A stretch of DNA of 64,000 bases from NCBI GenBank assembly GCA_040403495.1, contig JBBAKM010000011.1, positions 1-64,000 on the forward strand, in the 5' to 3' direction. The notes beneath the pieces were generated by a model. The model was not told the DNA's origin and made no database searches. It saw only the letters and a program-made list of their open reading frames with translations. Each line of letters opens with the position of its first letter. Positions within the stretch are counted from its first letter, which is position 1. A program made the translations under genes and the position numbers. Positions 26,492 to 34,866 of this stretch are shown here, one piece after another. Source of the DNA: JABMMZ01 sp040403495. GTDB taxonomy: Bacteria > Bacteroidota > Bacteroidia > NS11-12g > UBA955.

Positions 26492-27917
26492 GGGAAATTA
26501 TATCTTTGGCTTACTTTCGGTCTTGTTGTTGTCGACGGGCTTGTTTTTATTTCAAATATATCCTGGATACCTTTTAACAGATGGAGGAATATTTACCGCC
26601 ATAGCTTTTAAAGTGCAAAAAGGGGGAACGCTTTATTTGGATGCATGGGAAAATAAACCTCCCGGATTGTTTTATCTTTTGATTTTATTTTATTCCCTAA
26701 TTCCTTCCAAAATTTGGGCTACATTTATATTGGTCTATTTGGTAACATTGTTAGCAGCATTGTACACCTATAAATTCTATGTGTTAAAATTAAATTCTGT
26801 AATTTTATCTGTTTTATTAAGTTTGTTAACACTTGTTTTTTTATTGTTGCCCAATAATTTTGGCGACGGGTTATACACTGAATTCTACGGAACGGTAACA
26901 GTAATAATTGCGCTTTATTTTAATGCTAAATTAGAAAAAGAAAAGCATGTGTTAGATTTAAGATTATCGATGCTCATGATGGGTTTGTCCTTTTGGTTTA
27001 AGGAGCCTTTCATCTTAATGGCAGCGCTGTTATTGATGTATCAGTTTGTGAAAGTAAAATCAATAAAGGAAAGAGGAGTAATGTTTTTGTTTTTTATACT
27101 ACCTTCTTTTTTCTTTTTAGTTTTATTAGCAGTTAATCATTCGCTGATTCCGTTTATACAAACATTGAAGTATAATTTTTCTTATACAAATGTAAAAACG
27201 GCTATACCATTAGTGCAAAAGTGGAATGACATTAACAACAATTTTATTCAGCTATTACCCATATTATCAATTGCATTTTTGTTTTATTTTTATTCCAATT
27301 TGCAACAAAAGGAAAATCGATTAGCAGTGCTTTTTTGGCTTCTTTTTTTGGGTGCTTCGGGTTCAATTTTAATAATGTCGCCTTATAATTTTGGACATTA
27401 TTATTTGCCATTGTTTACACTTTTTTTCTTTGTATTGGTCCAACTTTATACTTTAAAAGAAGAACAGAATAAATCGAATTTAATATTCACAATAGTAGTA
27501 TCAATTAGTTTGTATCAAACAGATAAAAAGTTGAATCCTCAATTTGAATTTTCGATAAAAAAATACCAAGAAGATGCCATAACACGACATTTATCTAAAC
27601 AAAATAACAAAACTTTGTTTGTGGATTGTGTAGAATATGGTTCATACTATATCAAAACAAATTTGTTGTATAATACCTTTTTACCTGTTGCTTTACCAGT
27701 TCATTTTTCAGACAATGAACAAGGTATTGAAAATAAGGAACGAATATGGAAAGAGTTGTCAGGTAAGCCTTCCGACTATTTAATAAGAACATATACAACA
27801 GGATTTTATTATTGGAGTTTGCCTCACAATGGTTTTTACGACAAGCATTATGAATTGATAGATAGTGCAATACAATCTAATACCAATACTTTGTATTTGT
27901 ATCGATATAAAAAATAA
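26442..27917 (+). CDS. GT-C fold membrane glycosyltransferase-like protein
   Basis: This 491-residue protein has about eleven membrane helices. The first external loop reads LLTDGGIFTAIAFKVQKGG, then LYLDAWENKPPGLFYL, the DG...E/NKPP pattern of the ArnT/PMT (GT39/GT83) superfamily in which the Asp is catalytic. It probably transfers a sugar from a polyprenyl carrier on the outer face of the inner membrane. The acceptor is unknown. The ATG at 26442 lies inside the phosphatase gene, so translation is probably coupled. Confidence 0.75.
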   Translation: MKNLFYFSLTNSSQVSKGNYIFGLLSVLLLSTGLFLFQIYPGYLLTDGGIFTAIAFKVQKGGTLYLDAWENKPPGLFYLLILFYSLIPSKIWATFILVYLVTLLAALYTYKFYVLKLNSVILSVLLSLLTLVFLLLPNNFGDGLYTEFYGTVTVIIALYFNAKLEKEKHVLDLRLSMLMMGLSFWFKEPFILMAALLLMYQFVKVKSIKERGVMFLFFILPSFFFLVLLAVNHSLIPFIQTLKYNFSYTNVKTAIPLVQKWNDINNNFIQLLPILSIAFLFYFYSNLQQKENRLAVLFWLLFLGASGSILIMSPYNFGHYYLPLFTLFFFVLVQLYTLKEEQNKSNLIFTIVVSISLYQTDKKLNPQFEFSIKKYQEDAITRHLSKQNNKTLFVDCVEYGSYYIKTNLLYNTFLPVALPVHFSDNEQGIENKERIWKELSGKPSDYLIRTYTTGFYYWSLPHNGFYDKHYELIDSAIQSNTNTLYLYRYKK

Positions 27918-28010
27918 AATAGTCAACTAAGTTTACTATAAATTAATATAATATTTGATAAAATGTTAATAGAATTTTGTTAAGAAGTTCTGTTTATCTG
28001 TATTACTACT

Positions 28011-28018
28011 TAGATTTG
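28011..28018 (+). promoter_or_regulatory. Candidate -7 element for the SET/H1-like genes
   Basis: TAGATTTG matches TAnnTTTG and ends 16 bp before the GTG start at 28035, predicting a leader of about 10 nt. The -33 region is not convincing. It supports the SET gene being the first of its own transcript rather than part of the glycosyltransferase unit. Confidence 0.45.
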
Positions 28019-28034
28019 AATCCGATAATACAAA

Positions 28035-28415
28035 GTGCAGGATTTAAATATAAAAGGTCAGAATTTTTTAGTTGTACGCAAAGCTGGACATAAAGGTAGG
28101 GGAGTGTTTACATCTAAGGAAATTAAGAAAGGAGATATCATTGAAATTTGTCCTATCATTGAATTAAGTAAAAAAGATCATTACATGTTAATTGATAATC
28201 TTTTAGAAAATTACACATTTGTGTGGAATACACAGAAAAAAAGTGCCGCAATAGTATTAGGGTTCGGTTCTTTATATAATCATTCTAAAAGTAATAATGC
28301 TACCTACAATAAAAAAATCAAAGAAAATGTAATGGTTTTTAAAGCGACCAAAAACATAGCTGTAAACGAAGAAATAACGATAGATTATGGAGACATGCAC
28401 TCCGACTTAAGTTAA
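28035..28415 (+). CDS. Minimal SET-domain protein lysine methyltransferase
   Basis: This 126-residue protein is almost exactly one SET domain. The three family motifs are in order: GRGVFT (21-26), which binds the SAM methionine tail, YNHSKSNNA with the knot-forming NHS (82-84), and EEITIDYG (112-119) with the catalytic Tyr. No post-SET cysteines or other domain is attached. SET enzymes methylate lysine side chains using SAM. The start is a GTG, since no ATG precedes the GxGxF motif in frame. A Lys-rich histone-H1-like gene starts 49 bp downstream on the same strand and shares the terminator, making it the obvious candidate substrate (inference). Confidence 0.88.
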   Translation: MQDLNIKGQNFLVVRKAGHKGRGVFTSKEIKKGDIIEICPIIELSKKDHYMLIDNLLENYTFVWNTQKKSAAIVLGFGSLYNHSKSNNATYNKKIKENVMVFKATKNIAVNEEITIDYGDMHSDLS

Positions 28416-28464
28416 ATAATAATAAACCAAAAAAGAAACCAATAATAAACCAATTTATATAATT

Positions 28465-28860
28465 ATGGCAACAAAAAAAACAGCACCAAAAGCAAAAGCT
28501 ACAAAGTCTGCGCCTAAAGCAGCTCCTAAAGCAAAAGCAACTAAAGCAGCTCCAAAAGCAGCTCCTAAAGCAAAAGCAAAAGTAGCACCTAAAGCGAAAG
28601 CAGCTCCTAAAGCAAAAGCAAAAGCAGCTCCAAAAGCAAAAGCAAAAGTAGCACCTAAAGCGAAAGCGAAAGCGGCTCCAAAAGCAAAAGCTAAAGCAGC
28701 TCCTAAAGCGAAAGCAAAAGCAGCTCCAAAAGCAAAAGCAGCTCCAAAAGCAAAAGCAGCTCCAAAAGCAAAAGCAGCACCTAAAGCGAAAGCTAAAGCG
28801 GCTCCAAAAGCTAAAGCAGCTCCAAAAGCAGCTCCTAAAGCTAAAGCTAAGAAAAAGTAA
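28465..28860 (+). CDS. Histone-H1-like Lys/Ala/Pro-rich DNA-binding protein
   Basis: The protein has 131 residues built only from M, A, K, P, T, S and V. By hand count there are 47 Lys, 18 Pro (each in an APK motif) and no acidic residues. APK units alternate with AKA or AKAKA spacers. Such tails occur in histone H1, in chlamydial Hc1/Hc2 and in Lys-rich tails of some bacterial nucleoid proteins, so it probably neutralises and compacts DNA. No globular domain is present. The coding DNA is itself a tandem repeat (AAAGCAGCTCCTAAAGC-type units), prone to length change. It follows the SET gene and is followed at once by a terminator. Confidence 0.85.
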   Translation: MATKKTAPKAKATKSAPKAAPKAKATKAAPKAAPKAKAKVAPKAKAAPKAKAKAAPKAKAKVAPKAKAKAAPKAKAKAAPKAKAKAAPKAKAAPKAKAAPKAKAAPKAKAKAAPKAKAAPKAAPKAKAKKK

Positions 28861-28876
28861 TTAGTAACCGATTTCT

Positions 28877-28907
28877 AAAAGCCTGTTCTTTTGAACAGGC
28901 TTTTTTT
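28877..28907 (+). terminator. Rho-independent terminator after the H1-like gene
   Basis: The stem AAGCCTGTTC / GAACAGGCTT has a 4-T loop, followed by a T-run to 28907. It ends the SET/H1-like transcript 17 bp after the stop; its A-rich left side could also serve the convergent M1 gene. Confidence 0.85.
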
Positions 28908-28927
28908 ATGCCTTTTTGATTTGTGCC

Positions 28928-31747
28928 TTAATCAAAATTATCAATAATGTCGAATGGATTCAATGCATTCAAATTTAAACGAAAGCCAATTCTCCTGTTA
29001 TTTAATATCCCGTTTTTTAACAAATCGTCATACTGACTCGAATACATTAATGGAAAATAAATTTCAAAGTGATTCTCTATTAGGGGCAAGCTTATTCCTC
29101 CTGCATAAACCAATGTGTTGGTATAGCTTATTTCACTGCCATTAGTAGTGTTTACTACTTTTTTTGCAGGATAAAAACTCATATCGAAAAACAAATTGAA
29201 AGGGATTTTTCCGGGCATTGTAATTTCATTGTTGATTGCAATCATCCACTTGTCGGTATTTTCTCCCGTTACAACAGGTAAAACAGTTCTTAAATTACCA
29301 TTCATTTCCAATAACTGCTGACCAAAAATAGTTTTGTCAAAGTAGTTTTCACCACGACCAATCAAGGCATTTTCGGCCAAATAATCTTGTCTAGAACCAT
29401 TGCCACTTGCAAAAAAACTTTGTGAATATATGTCGCCCGTTTTGTTTAAAAATAAACCTGCAAATAAGCGTGTTTTTAAGTATTTTTTTTGTTTGTTCAA
29501 GTGTACTTTAAGTTTCAAACTACTGGCAATTTTTGTGTAATTTGTAACTTTACTTTTGTGCTTGTTTTCTAAATTAAATTCAAACTTGTTTGGGAAAATA
29601 GGATGAACATAGTTTCGTGTAAAAGTTGCTCTAATATACTCACCACGAAGGTTTTGATTGAATCTTTCAGCATCGTTTGTTAGTGAAAAATAATTGACTT
29701 GTATGCTATTGGTAGCGAATTCTTTTTTATTGAATTGTAGCAATAAGTAAGGCTGTATTTTTTGATAGGTTGATGGGGTAGAAAAGTTGTTTCCAAACCG
29801 TTGAAATTTGAGGCCTGTTTCCATCATTTGTATCATCCTTTTGTTTTTTAAAACTAGTAAATTTAGTTGACCAAATCCAATTAGATTATTGTTGTTTATA
29901 TTTACACTTGGCATCAACTTATACTCTATTCTTTTTCTTATTAAAGTTCGGTTGTAAAACAATGCTCCAACATACATTTTGTCAGTGGTATTAAAACCAA
30001 CTACGGGTGTAAAATAGTGTGCAGATTTTACATTGAATGATGGGGCTTTGAAAGGGATAGAAAAACTGATTAGTTTTGCTTTTTGTCCATTGTTTGTGTA
30101 GTTTGTTTCTAATAAAAAGCCTTTTTTATTGTAAATGCTGTCCTTTTTTTTGTTGAGATAAGTTTGGAATTTTTGTGCATTTTTAACAACTACACTGTCT
30201 CTTTTTACTTTAATATCAATGCTATTTACATCGGTTAATAATTCACTAAAAAACCAATCAAGTGAAAAACCACAAGTTTTTTCAAAACTTTTTTGAAGGT
30301 CGCTAGGCAAAGGGTGTTTGAATTGCCACTCTTTGTAATAATTGGTAAAACAGCTTTTAAATAACTCCTCACCCAATTGCTCGTTTAAATATGCAAATAA
30401 TAATGGACCTCTGCTATAAACAACAGAACCATAATTCGATGATGTATACTCATCTGAACTAATATTACAAGCTTGCATGTTGCCTTTACAAGCTATTCTT
30501 ATTTGATTGAATTGTGGCGTATAACTCCCCAAAACATCTTTAAATTTCTTTTTGTTTAAAAATTGCTCCTTATTCTTGTATTCATTGTCGAATTTACTGT
30601 GAAAAAAAGTATTGATACTTTCATCCATCCAAGGGTATTTTCTTTCGTTACTTCCCAATATGCCATAAAACCAATTGTGCCCAACTTCGTGGATAATAGT
30701 GCTTCTATCAAATGAATTGCAAATAGTAATTGTAGGATATTCCATGCCCGAACCTGCTAATAAAGGCCCTATAACAACTGAACAATTTTTGTAAGGATAT
30801 TGTCCAATGGCTTCACTGTATTTTTTTACACCTTCATTAAGCGCAAAAATAGGATGTTCACCTTCGCCATTAAACTTTTCAATGGAATAAATTCTATTTA
30901 CGACGGTATCACCATTTGGTAATTCTAAGTCATACTGGTCTAAATGAAAAGCGGTATCTGCAAACCAAGCAAAATCGTGAATGTTTTTTTCTGTAAAGCG
31001 CAGTGTGTAGGGTTTTTCTTCGTTTTTTTTGTATAAAAAAGGTTTGTATTTATAATCATTTAAGAGCCTTAATTCACTTTCGGTTTTTAACTCACCCGTT
31101 GCAGCACAAACATAATTTCCGGGCAAAGTAATATTAACTTCATAATCGCCAAACTCACTGTAAAATTCACCTTGGTCTAAATAAGGCATTGGATTCCATC
31201 CATTAACATCGTAAACCGCCGGTTTGGGATACCATTGTGTTATTGAAAAAAAACTATTAAGGACACCCATACGAGAGAATATTCCTGGGATTTTAACCTC
31301 AAATTTAGATTCAATGTTTACAGTAGAATTGGGCGCCAAAGGGTTCATGAGTTTTAATACAACAATGTCTTCATTGTTTTGATACAAACTGAAATTTAAA
31401 AGGGCGTTGTTGGTCGAAAATGTTAAACTATCCATGTATCCCTTTTCGGAATCTTTACTAAAATAAAATGATTCCTTGCCATTTAATAACTCCTGTTTAG
31501 CAAAAGCGGTTTGGTTGTTTTTATAGGCATTAGGCCAACAATGAAAAATTATTTCTTTAAGAGTATCAGGAGAGTTGTTGATATAATTGATAAGTGCGGT
31601 GGCACTAATTTTATTGTTTTTGGGGTGAAGTTCAACATTCATTTTATAATTAACTCTTTGTTGCCAGTTAGATTGGTTTGTTTTGTTTTGAGCAAACAAG
31701 AGGGTATTAGCACAAAGAATAAAAATAATTGTAAAAAAAAATTTCAT
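28928..31747 (-). CDS. M1-family zinc metallopeptidase
   Basis: The start at 31747 gives the signal peptide MKFFFTIIFILCANTLLFAQ; the longer frame to 31876 overlaps the divergent TPR gene. The roughly 939-residue protein has the M1 N-terminal beta domain, the exopeptidase motif in variant form GSGMEYPT, and a complete zinc site HEVGH followed after 18 residues by E (MDESINTF). A Tyr of the STEY type is present later. The C-terminal 350 residues are rich in beta strands and may form a barrel-like or surface domain not found in classical aminopeptidase N. It is likely periplasmic or surface exposed. Confidence 0.88.
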   Translation of the reverse strand: MKFFFTIIFILCANTLLFAQNKTNQSNWQQRVNYKMNVELHPKNNKISATALINYINNSPDTLKEIIFHCWPNAYKNNQTAFAKQELLNGKESFYFSKDSEKGYMDSLTFSTNNALLNFSLYQNNEDIVVLKLMNPLAPNSTVNIESKFEVKIPGIFSRMGVLNSFFSITQWYPKPAVYDVNGWNPMPYLDQGEFYSEFGDYEVNITLPGNYVCAATGELKTESELRLLNDYKYKPFLYKKNEEKPYTLRFTEKNIHDFAWFADTAFHLDQYDLELPNGDTVVNRIYSIEKFNGEGEHPIFALNEGVKKYSEAIGQYPYKNCSVVIGPLLAGSGMEYPTITICNSFDRSTIIHEVGHNWFYGILGSNERKYPWMDESINTFFHSKFDNEYKNKEQFLNKKKFKDVLGSYTPQFNQIRIACKGNMQACNISSDEYTSSNYGSVVYSRGPLLFAYLNEQLGEELFKSCFTNYYKEWQFKHPLPSDLQKSFEKTCGFSLDWFFSELLTDVNSIDIKVKRDSVVVKNAQKFQTYLNKKKDSIYNKKGFLLETNYTNNGQKAKLISFSIPFKAPSFNVKSAHYFTPVVGFNTTDKMYVGALFYNRTLIRKRIEYKLMPSVNINNNNLIGFGQLNLLVLKNKRMIQMMETGLKFQRFGNNFSTPSTYQKIQPYLLLQFNKKEFATNSIQVNYFSLTNDAERFNQNLRGEYIRATFTRNYVHPIFPNKFEFNLENKHKSKVTNYTKIASSLKLKVHLNKQKKYLKTRLFAGLFLNKTGDIYSQSFFASGNGSRQDYLAENALIGRGENYFDKTIFGQQLLEMNGNLRTVLPVVTGENTDKWMIAINNEITMPGKIPFNLFFDMSFYPAKKVVNTTNGSEISYTNTLVYAGGISLPLIENHFEIYFPLMYSSQYDDLLKNGILNNRRIGFRLNLNALNPFDIIDNFD

Positions 31748-31751
31748 GATG

Positions 31752-31759
31752 CAAAAGTA
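31752..31759 (-). promoter_or_regulatory. Candidate -7 element for the M1 peptidase gene
   Basis: The minus strand reads TACTTTTG (TAnnTTTG), only 4 bp before the ATG at 31747. This would make the message essentially leaderless. A -33 TTG is not evident. Confidence 0.4.
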
Positions 31760-31773
31760 AATCGAATGTTCCT

Positions 31774-31781
31774 TATTTTTG
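31774..31781 (+). promoter_or_regulatory. Candidate -7 element for the TPR gene
   Basis: TATTTTTG on the plus strand lies 40 bp before the ATG at 31822. It matches the -7 consensus, but the -33 position is unclear. Confidence 0.35.
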
Positions 31782-31821
31782 TAGTGAATAGAAAATCTAT
31801 ACACTAAACCACTGAATACGT

Positions 31822-33279
31822 ATGTTTGATGATTTTGAAGATGATGAAATGGATGATGATTTGAATGATGATGCATTTGATTTGGATGGCGCTCTTCTTA
31901 AATTTGACTTATTAGCCTCAGATTCATCGGTTTATTTTTCGGAAGATGAGATAGAATCGCTGTTTATGCACTTTTTATTCAATGGGGAAGCCGACAAACA
32001 ACAAACAATTATTGAGCATGGCTTGTATTTATATCCCAACAAAGTTGAGTTTTTATTAGAAAAAGCCTCCATATTCGTTAACAATAATCAATACATTGAA
32101 GCCTTAGAAGTACTTCATAAAGCAAAAGGTTACGAACCGTATAATCCCGAAATTTTAAAACAAGAAGGCGAAGTGCTTACCGATTTGAATCATTTTGATG
32201 AAGCTGAAAAGTGTTTTAAATCTGCTTTAAAATTGGCGCAATTCACAGATGATTTTCAACAAGTAGAAATTTACAAGTCATACGCGGACTTAATGTGTTC
32301 CAAAAATGATTTGAAAAAAGCGATTTCGATTCTAGAAACAGGAATCTCCAAGATAAAAGAATGTGAACCTTTGTATGGTCAAATCATTCATAACTATTTG
32401 GCATTTGGTGACTTGAATGATGCAGAAGTGTTTTTTAAGAAAAGAATTGATGAACATCCTTATTCATCTTTAGATTGGATGGCATTGGGTAAAGTTTCTG
32501 AAATGAACAAGAAAAAGACACAAGCAAAAAGTGCATTTGAATATGCTTTGCTAGTGGATCCCAATGCTAAAGATGCTCATTTTCACATGGCAGGAATTTT
32601 GGAGGAAGAAAAGGATTATATTCAAGCCATTGAACATTATTCAAGTAGTTTTAAATCTACAGACGATCATTATCCCAATATTTGTATCGCCCGTTGTTAT
32701 TTGGCAATAGACAATGGGGAGTTGGCAAGACACCATTTAACCATTAGTGAAGAGTTTCTGGATTTTATCCCTGAATTTGACTATTTGTTGGGTTATTCTT
32801 ATTTGGTAGACAAGCAACCCAAAAAAGCATTGCCTTATTTTCTAAAATCATTGGACAACGACTCCGAAGACATTGCAGCCATCAAAGGCATAATGGTTTG
32901 TTATTTTGAATTAAATGACAATGAAGCCATTAGATCCTTGTATATTGATTATAAAAATCAAAATCAAGTCTTTTTAATAGACAATTGGAAAGAGTTTTTA
33001 AGTATTTTTCACGCATCTGAAATGGATGACCTTTTTCATGATATGGTGGATTTTATGACCGATAGATTGGATTTTAGTCAAGAAATTAACAATATTTACG
33101 ACGTTATCAATTACGATAAACAACCCAGTGGCACTAATAAACACACGATTATTGAAAATTTAATTCATAATTTTGATGAAACTATGGAAAATGTGAAGTT
33201 ATTTTGCCCCACACTTTACCACGACGACAAAGAATTTAAAGACGCAGTTGAACTTTACAAACACAACCAAGATGAATAG
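31822..33279 (+). CDS. TPR-repeat protein with acidic N-terminus
   Basis: This 485-residue protein starts with a strongly acidic stretch (MFDDFEDDEMDDDLNDDAFD), followed by about ten tetratricopeptide-type helix pairs, for example YIEALEVLHKAKGYEPYNPE, FDEAEKCFKSALKLA and YIQAIEHYSSSFKSTDDHYP. There is no signal peptide, so it is probably a cytosolic scaffold. The partner is unknown. It overlaps the ComA-like gene by 8 bp (the ATGAATAG arrangement), so the two are translationally coupled. Confidence 0.8.
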   Translation: MFDDFEDDEMDDDLNDDAFDLDGALLKFDLLASDSSVYFSEDEIESLFMHFLFNGEADKQQTIIEHGLYLYPNKVEFLLEKASIFVNNNQYIEALEVLHKAKGYEPYNPEILKQEGEVLTDLNHFDEAEKCFKSALKLAQFTDDFQQVEIYKSYADLMCSKNDLKKAISILETGISKIKECEPLYGQIIHNYLAFGDLNDAEVFFKKRIDEHPYSSLDWMALGKVSEMNKKKTQAKSAFEYALLVDPNAKDAHFHMAGILEEEKDYIQAIEHYSSSFKSTDDHYPNICIARCYLAIDNGELARHHLTISEEFLDFIPEFDYLLGYSYLVDKQPKKALPYFLKSLDNDSEDIAAIKGIMVCYFELNDNEAIRSLYIDYKNQNQVFLIDNWKEFLSIFHASEMDDLFHDMVDFMTDRLDFSQEINNIYDVINYDKQPSGTNKHTIIENLIHNFDETMENVKLFCPTLYHDDKEFKDAVELYKHNQDE

Positions 33280-34042
33280 CGAAATATTTAATTTAACACA
33301 ATTACCAGAACGTCCTGCAAAACCAAGAGACAACGGTTTGACAATGGTAATGGACAAAGGCTTAAGCATACGTGAAGCCCTAGATTTTATTGAACACGGC
33401 AGTCATTTGACTGATTTGTTAAAATTAGGGTTTGGTACCGCTTATGTAACCCCAAAATTGAAAGAAAAAATTGAGCATTACAAACGTGCTGGATTTAAAG
33501 TGTATTTTGGAGGAACCTTATTTGAAGCCTATGTTATTAGAAATCAGTTTGATGATTACAGACGTGTGGTCGATTATTACGGTTTGGAACATGTAGAAGT
33601 GAGCGATGGATCTATGGATATTCCGCACGATGTTAAGTGTGAGTATATCAGAACATTGGCCAAAGATTTTAATGTTATTTCTGAAGTTGGGAGTAAAGAT
33701 GCAGAAAAAATTATTCCTCCATACGAATGGATAGAAATGATGGAAAAAGAATTGTCTGCAGGTTCATGGAAAGTAATTGCCGAAGCTAGAGAAAGCGGAA
33801 CCGTTGGGCTTTTCAGAGGCGATGGCGAAGTGCGTTCAGGACTTGTTGCTGAGATAGTAAGAAAAATTCCTTTAGAAAAAGTAATTTGGGAAGCCCCTTT
33901 AAAAGCGCAACAAGTTTGGTTTATCAAATTATATGGTGCTAATGTGAATTTAGGTAACATTGCCCCAAGTGAAATTATACCACTCGAAACATTAAGATTA
34001 GGACTAAGAGGAGATAGTTTCGATTTTTTCCGTAATCAATAA
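33272..34042 (+). CDS. Phosphosulfolactate synthase (ComA) family protein
   Basis: The ATG at 33272 gives a 256-residue TIM-barrel protein; an upstream TTG at 33248 is less likely. The signatures RDNGLTMVMDKGLSIREALDFI, LKLGFGTAYV, YFGGTLFEAYVI, ISEVGSKD and EARESGTVGLF fit the ComA family, which adds sulfite to phosphoenolpyruvate. In methanogens this begins coenzyme M synthesis. Bacteroidota carry it without the other coenzyme M genes, and a role in sulfonate or sulfonolipid metabolism is plausible but unproven. No comB, comC or cysteate genes are seen here. Confidence 0.85.
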   Translation: MNSEIFNLTQLPERPAKPRDNGLTMVMDKGLSIREALDFIEHGSHLTDLLKLGFGTAYVTPKLKEKIEHYKRAGFKVYFGGTLFEAYVIRNQFDDYRRVVDYYGLEHVEVSDGSMDIPHDVKCEYIRTLAKDFNVISEVGSKDAEKIIPPYEWIEMMEKELSAGSWKVIAEARESGTVGLFRGDGEVRSGLVAEIVRKIPLEKVIWEAPLKAQQVWFIKLYGANVNLGNIAPSEIIPLETLRLGLRGDSFDFFRNQ

Positions 34043-34064
34043 TTTTAGTTAAATTTATTTTCAT

Positions 34065-34260
34065 CACGCTGCACGGCGTGATACTCTCTCCCCAAGCTGT
34101 CATGTCGACGTAGGAGACATCTTTTCCCGACAGCTTTTCAAGGAAAACCAAGATACCTCCGTTGTCGGTATGACAGCCTAATAAGATGCTGAATTTTTGC
34201 CGTGGTTAATTTCCCCTCAGTATTCTCCCGAATAACTCGGGAGTGGTTATTTCCCCTCTC
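34065..34260. repeat. Intergenic imperfect palindromes after the ComA gene
   Basis: No gene is seen between 34043 and 34479. This part holds CACGCTGCACGGCGTG (34065-34080, again at 35249-35264), a long imperfect inverted repeat with 26-bp arms at 34098-34123 and 34150-34175 (about 20 of 26 positions pair), and a 7-bp stem CTCCCGA/TCGGGAG at 34225-34243. That last stem is flanked by the direct repeat GGTTAATTTCCCCTC / GGTTATTTCCCCTC. These look like REP-type interspersed elements rather than terminators, because no T-run follows. Confidence 0.7.
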
Positions 34261-34264
34261 TTAT

Positions 34265-34340
34265 TAAACCCCATAAAAAAAGCGTTCCGAAGAACGCTTT
34301 AATTGGTATCGATATTTATAGTATTACCATGCTGTTGATT
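34265..34340 (-). pseudogene. Orphan copy of a lipoprotein gene 3' end plus terminator
   Basis: Bases 34265-34304 match 34423-34462 at 39 of 40 positions, and 34322-34340 again resembles the stop region of the lipoprotein gene at 34480. Read on the minus strand this stub encodes KSTAW then stop, against KSTEWQ then stop in the intact gene. It includes a hairpin at 34279-34300 (AAAGCGTTC/GAACGCTTT, CGAA loop) with a U-run on the minus strand. It is thus a 3' end with its own stop and terminator but no gene body. Confidence 0.65.
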
Positions 34341-34343
34341 TTT

Positions 34344-34422
34344 GCCGTTGTTGGTGTTATCACCAACAACAAGAAAAGAAATTAGAGTTGTTGGTCTCGG
34401 CTAAGCCGAGACCAACAACGGC
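34344..34422. repeat. Nested palindrome module, copy 1
   Basis: The left arm (34344-34370) is itself a palindrome: GTTGTTGGTG, TTAT loop, CACCAACAAC, preceded by GCC. After a 16-nt A-rich spacer comes a right arm (34387-34422) whose outer 9 bp match but whose centre is replaced by TCTCGGC-TAA-GCCGAGA. Each arm can fold alone, or the arms can pair with each other. A closely related copy lies at 35154-35223. Confidence 0.8.
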
Positions 34423-34432
34423 TAAACCCCAT

Positions 34433-34458
34433 AAAAAAAGCGTTCCGAGGAACGCTTT
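34433..34458 (-). terminator. Rho-independent terminator after the small lipoprotein gene
   Basis: The stem AAAGCGTTCC/GGAACGCTTT (34437-34446 with 34449-34458) is followed on the minus strand by a U-run (A-run 34433-34439). It lies 22 bp after the stop at 34480. Confidence 0.8.
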
Positions 34459-34479
34459 AATTTTTATAGATTTATTATT

Positions 34480-34866
34480 TTATTGCCACTCTGTTGATTT
34501 AAACAACCTAGCAGGACCGTTTCCTATCCATTCGCACTCCATTTCTGTATCGGTATTCCAATTGAACTTCCATTTTACGAAATTTCCACTTGCCATCATT
34601 TTAATTTCCATTGTATCGGAGTTGTTTACCCAACGCCATTGTCCATCTACTCCGTATAAACCGCTACTTTTAAAATCATGTACTATAAAACTACCTTTAT
34701 CATACCATATCTTATTGTTAGTCAAAGTAGTTTTGTTAAGTGTTTTGGTGGGAGTGGTAGTGCTTGGTGGTGGGGTGTCATCGTCACCACAAGCCGAAAA
34801 CCCAATCAATAAAGCTGGTACTATAGCCCAAGCTAGTGTTTTAAAATTTAATTTTTTAATGTTCAT
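34480..34866 (-). CDS. Uncharacterised small lipoprotein
   Basis: This 128-residue protein has a signal peptide and lipobox (IGFSAC), an acidic GDDD start to the mature part that favours surface export in Bacteroidota, and a Pro/Thr linker (PPPSTTTPTKT). The rest is a compact beta-rich domain of about 85 residues (IWYDKGSFIVHDFKSSGLYG, GQWRWVNNSDTMEIKM, VKWKFNWNTDTEMECEW) that resembles small lipocalin-like domains. No named family is recognised. The gene is isolated within the palindrome-rich island and has its own terminator. Confidence 0.7.
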   Translation of the reverse strand: MNIKKLNFKTLAWAIVPALLIGFSACGDDDTPPPSTTTPTKTLNKTTLTNNKIWYDKGSFIVHDFKSSGLYGVDGQWRWVNNSDTMEIKMMASGNFVKWKFNWNTDTEMECEWIGNGPARLFKSTEWQ

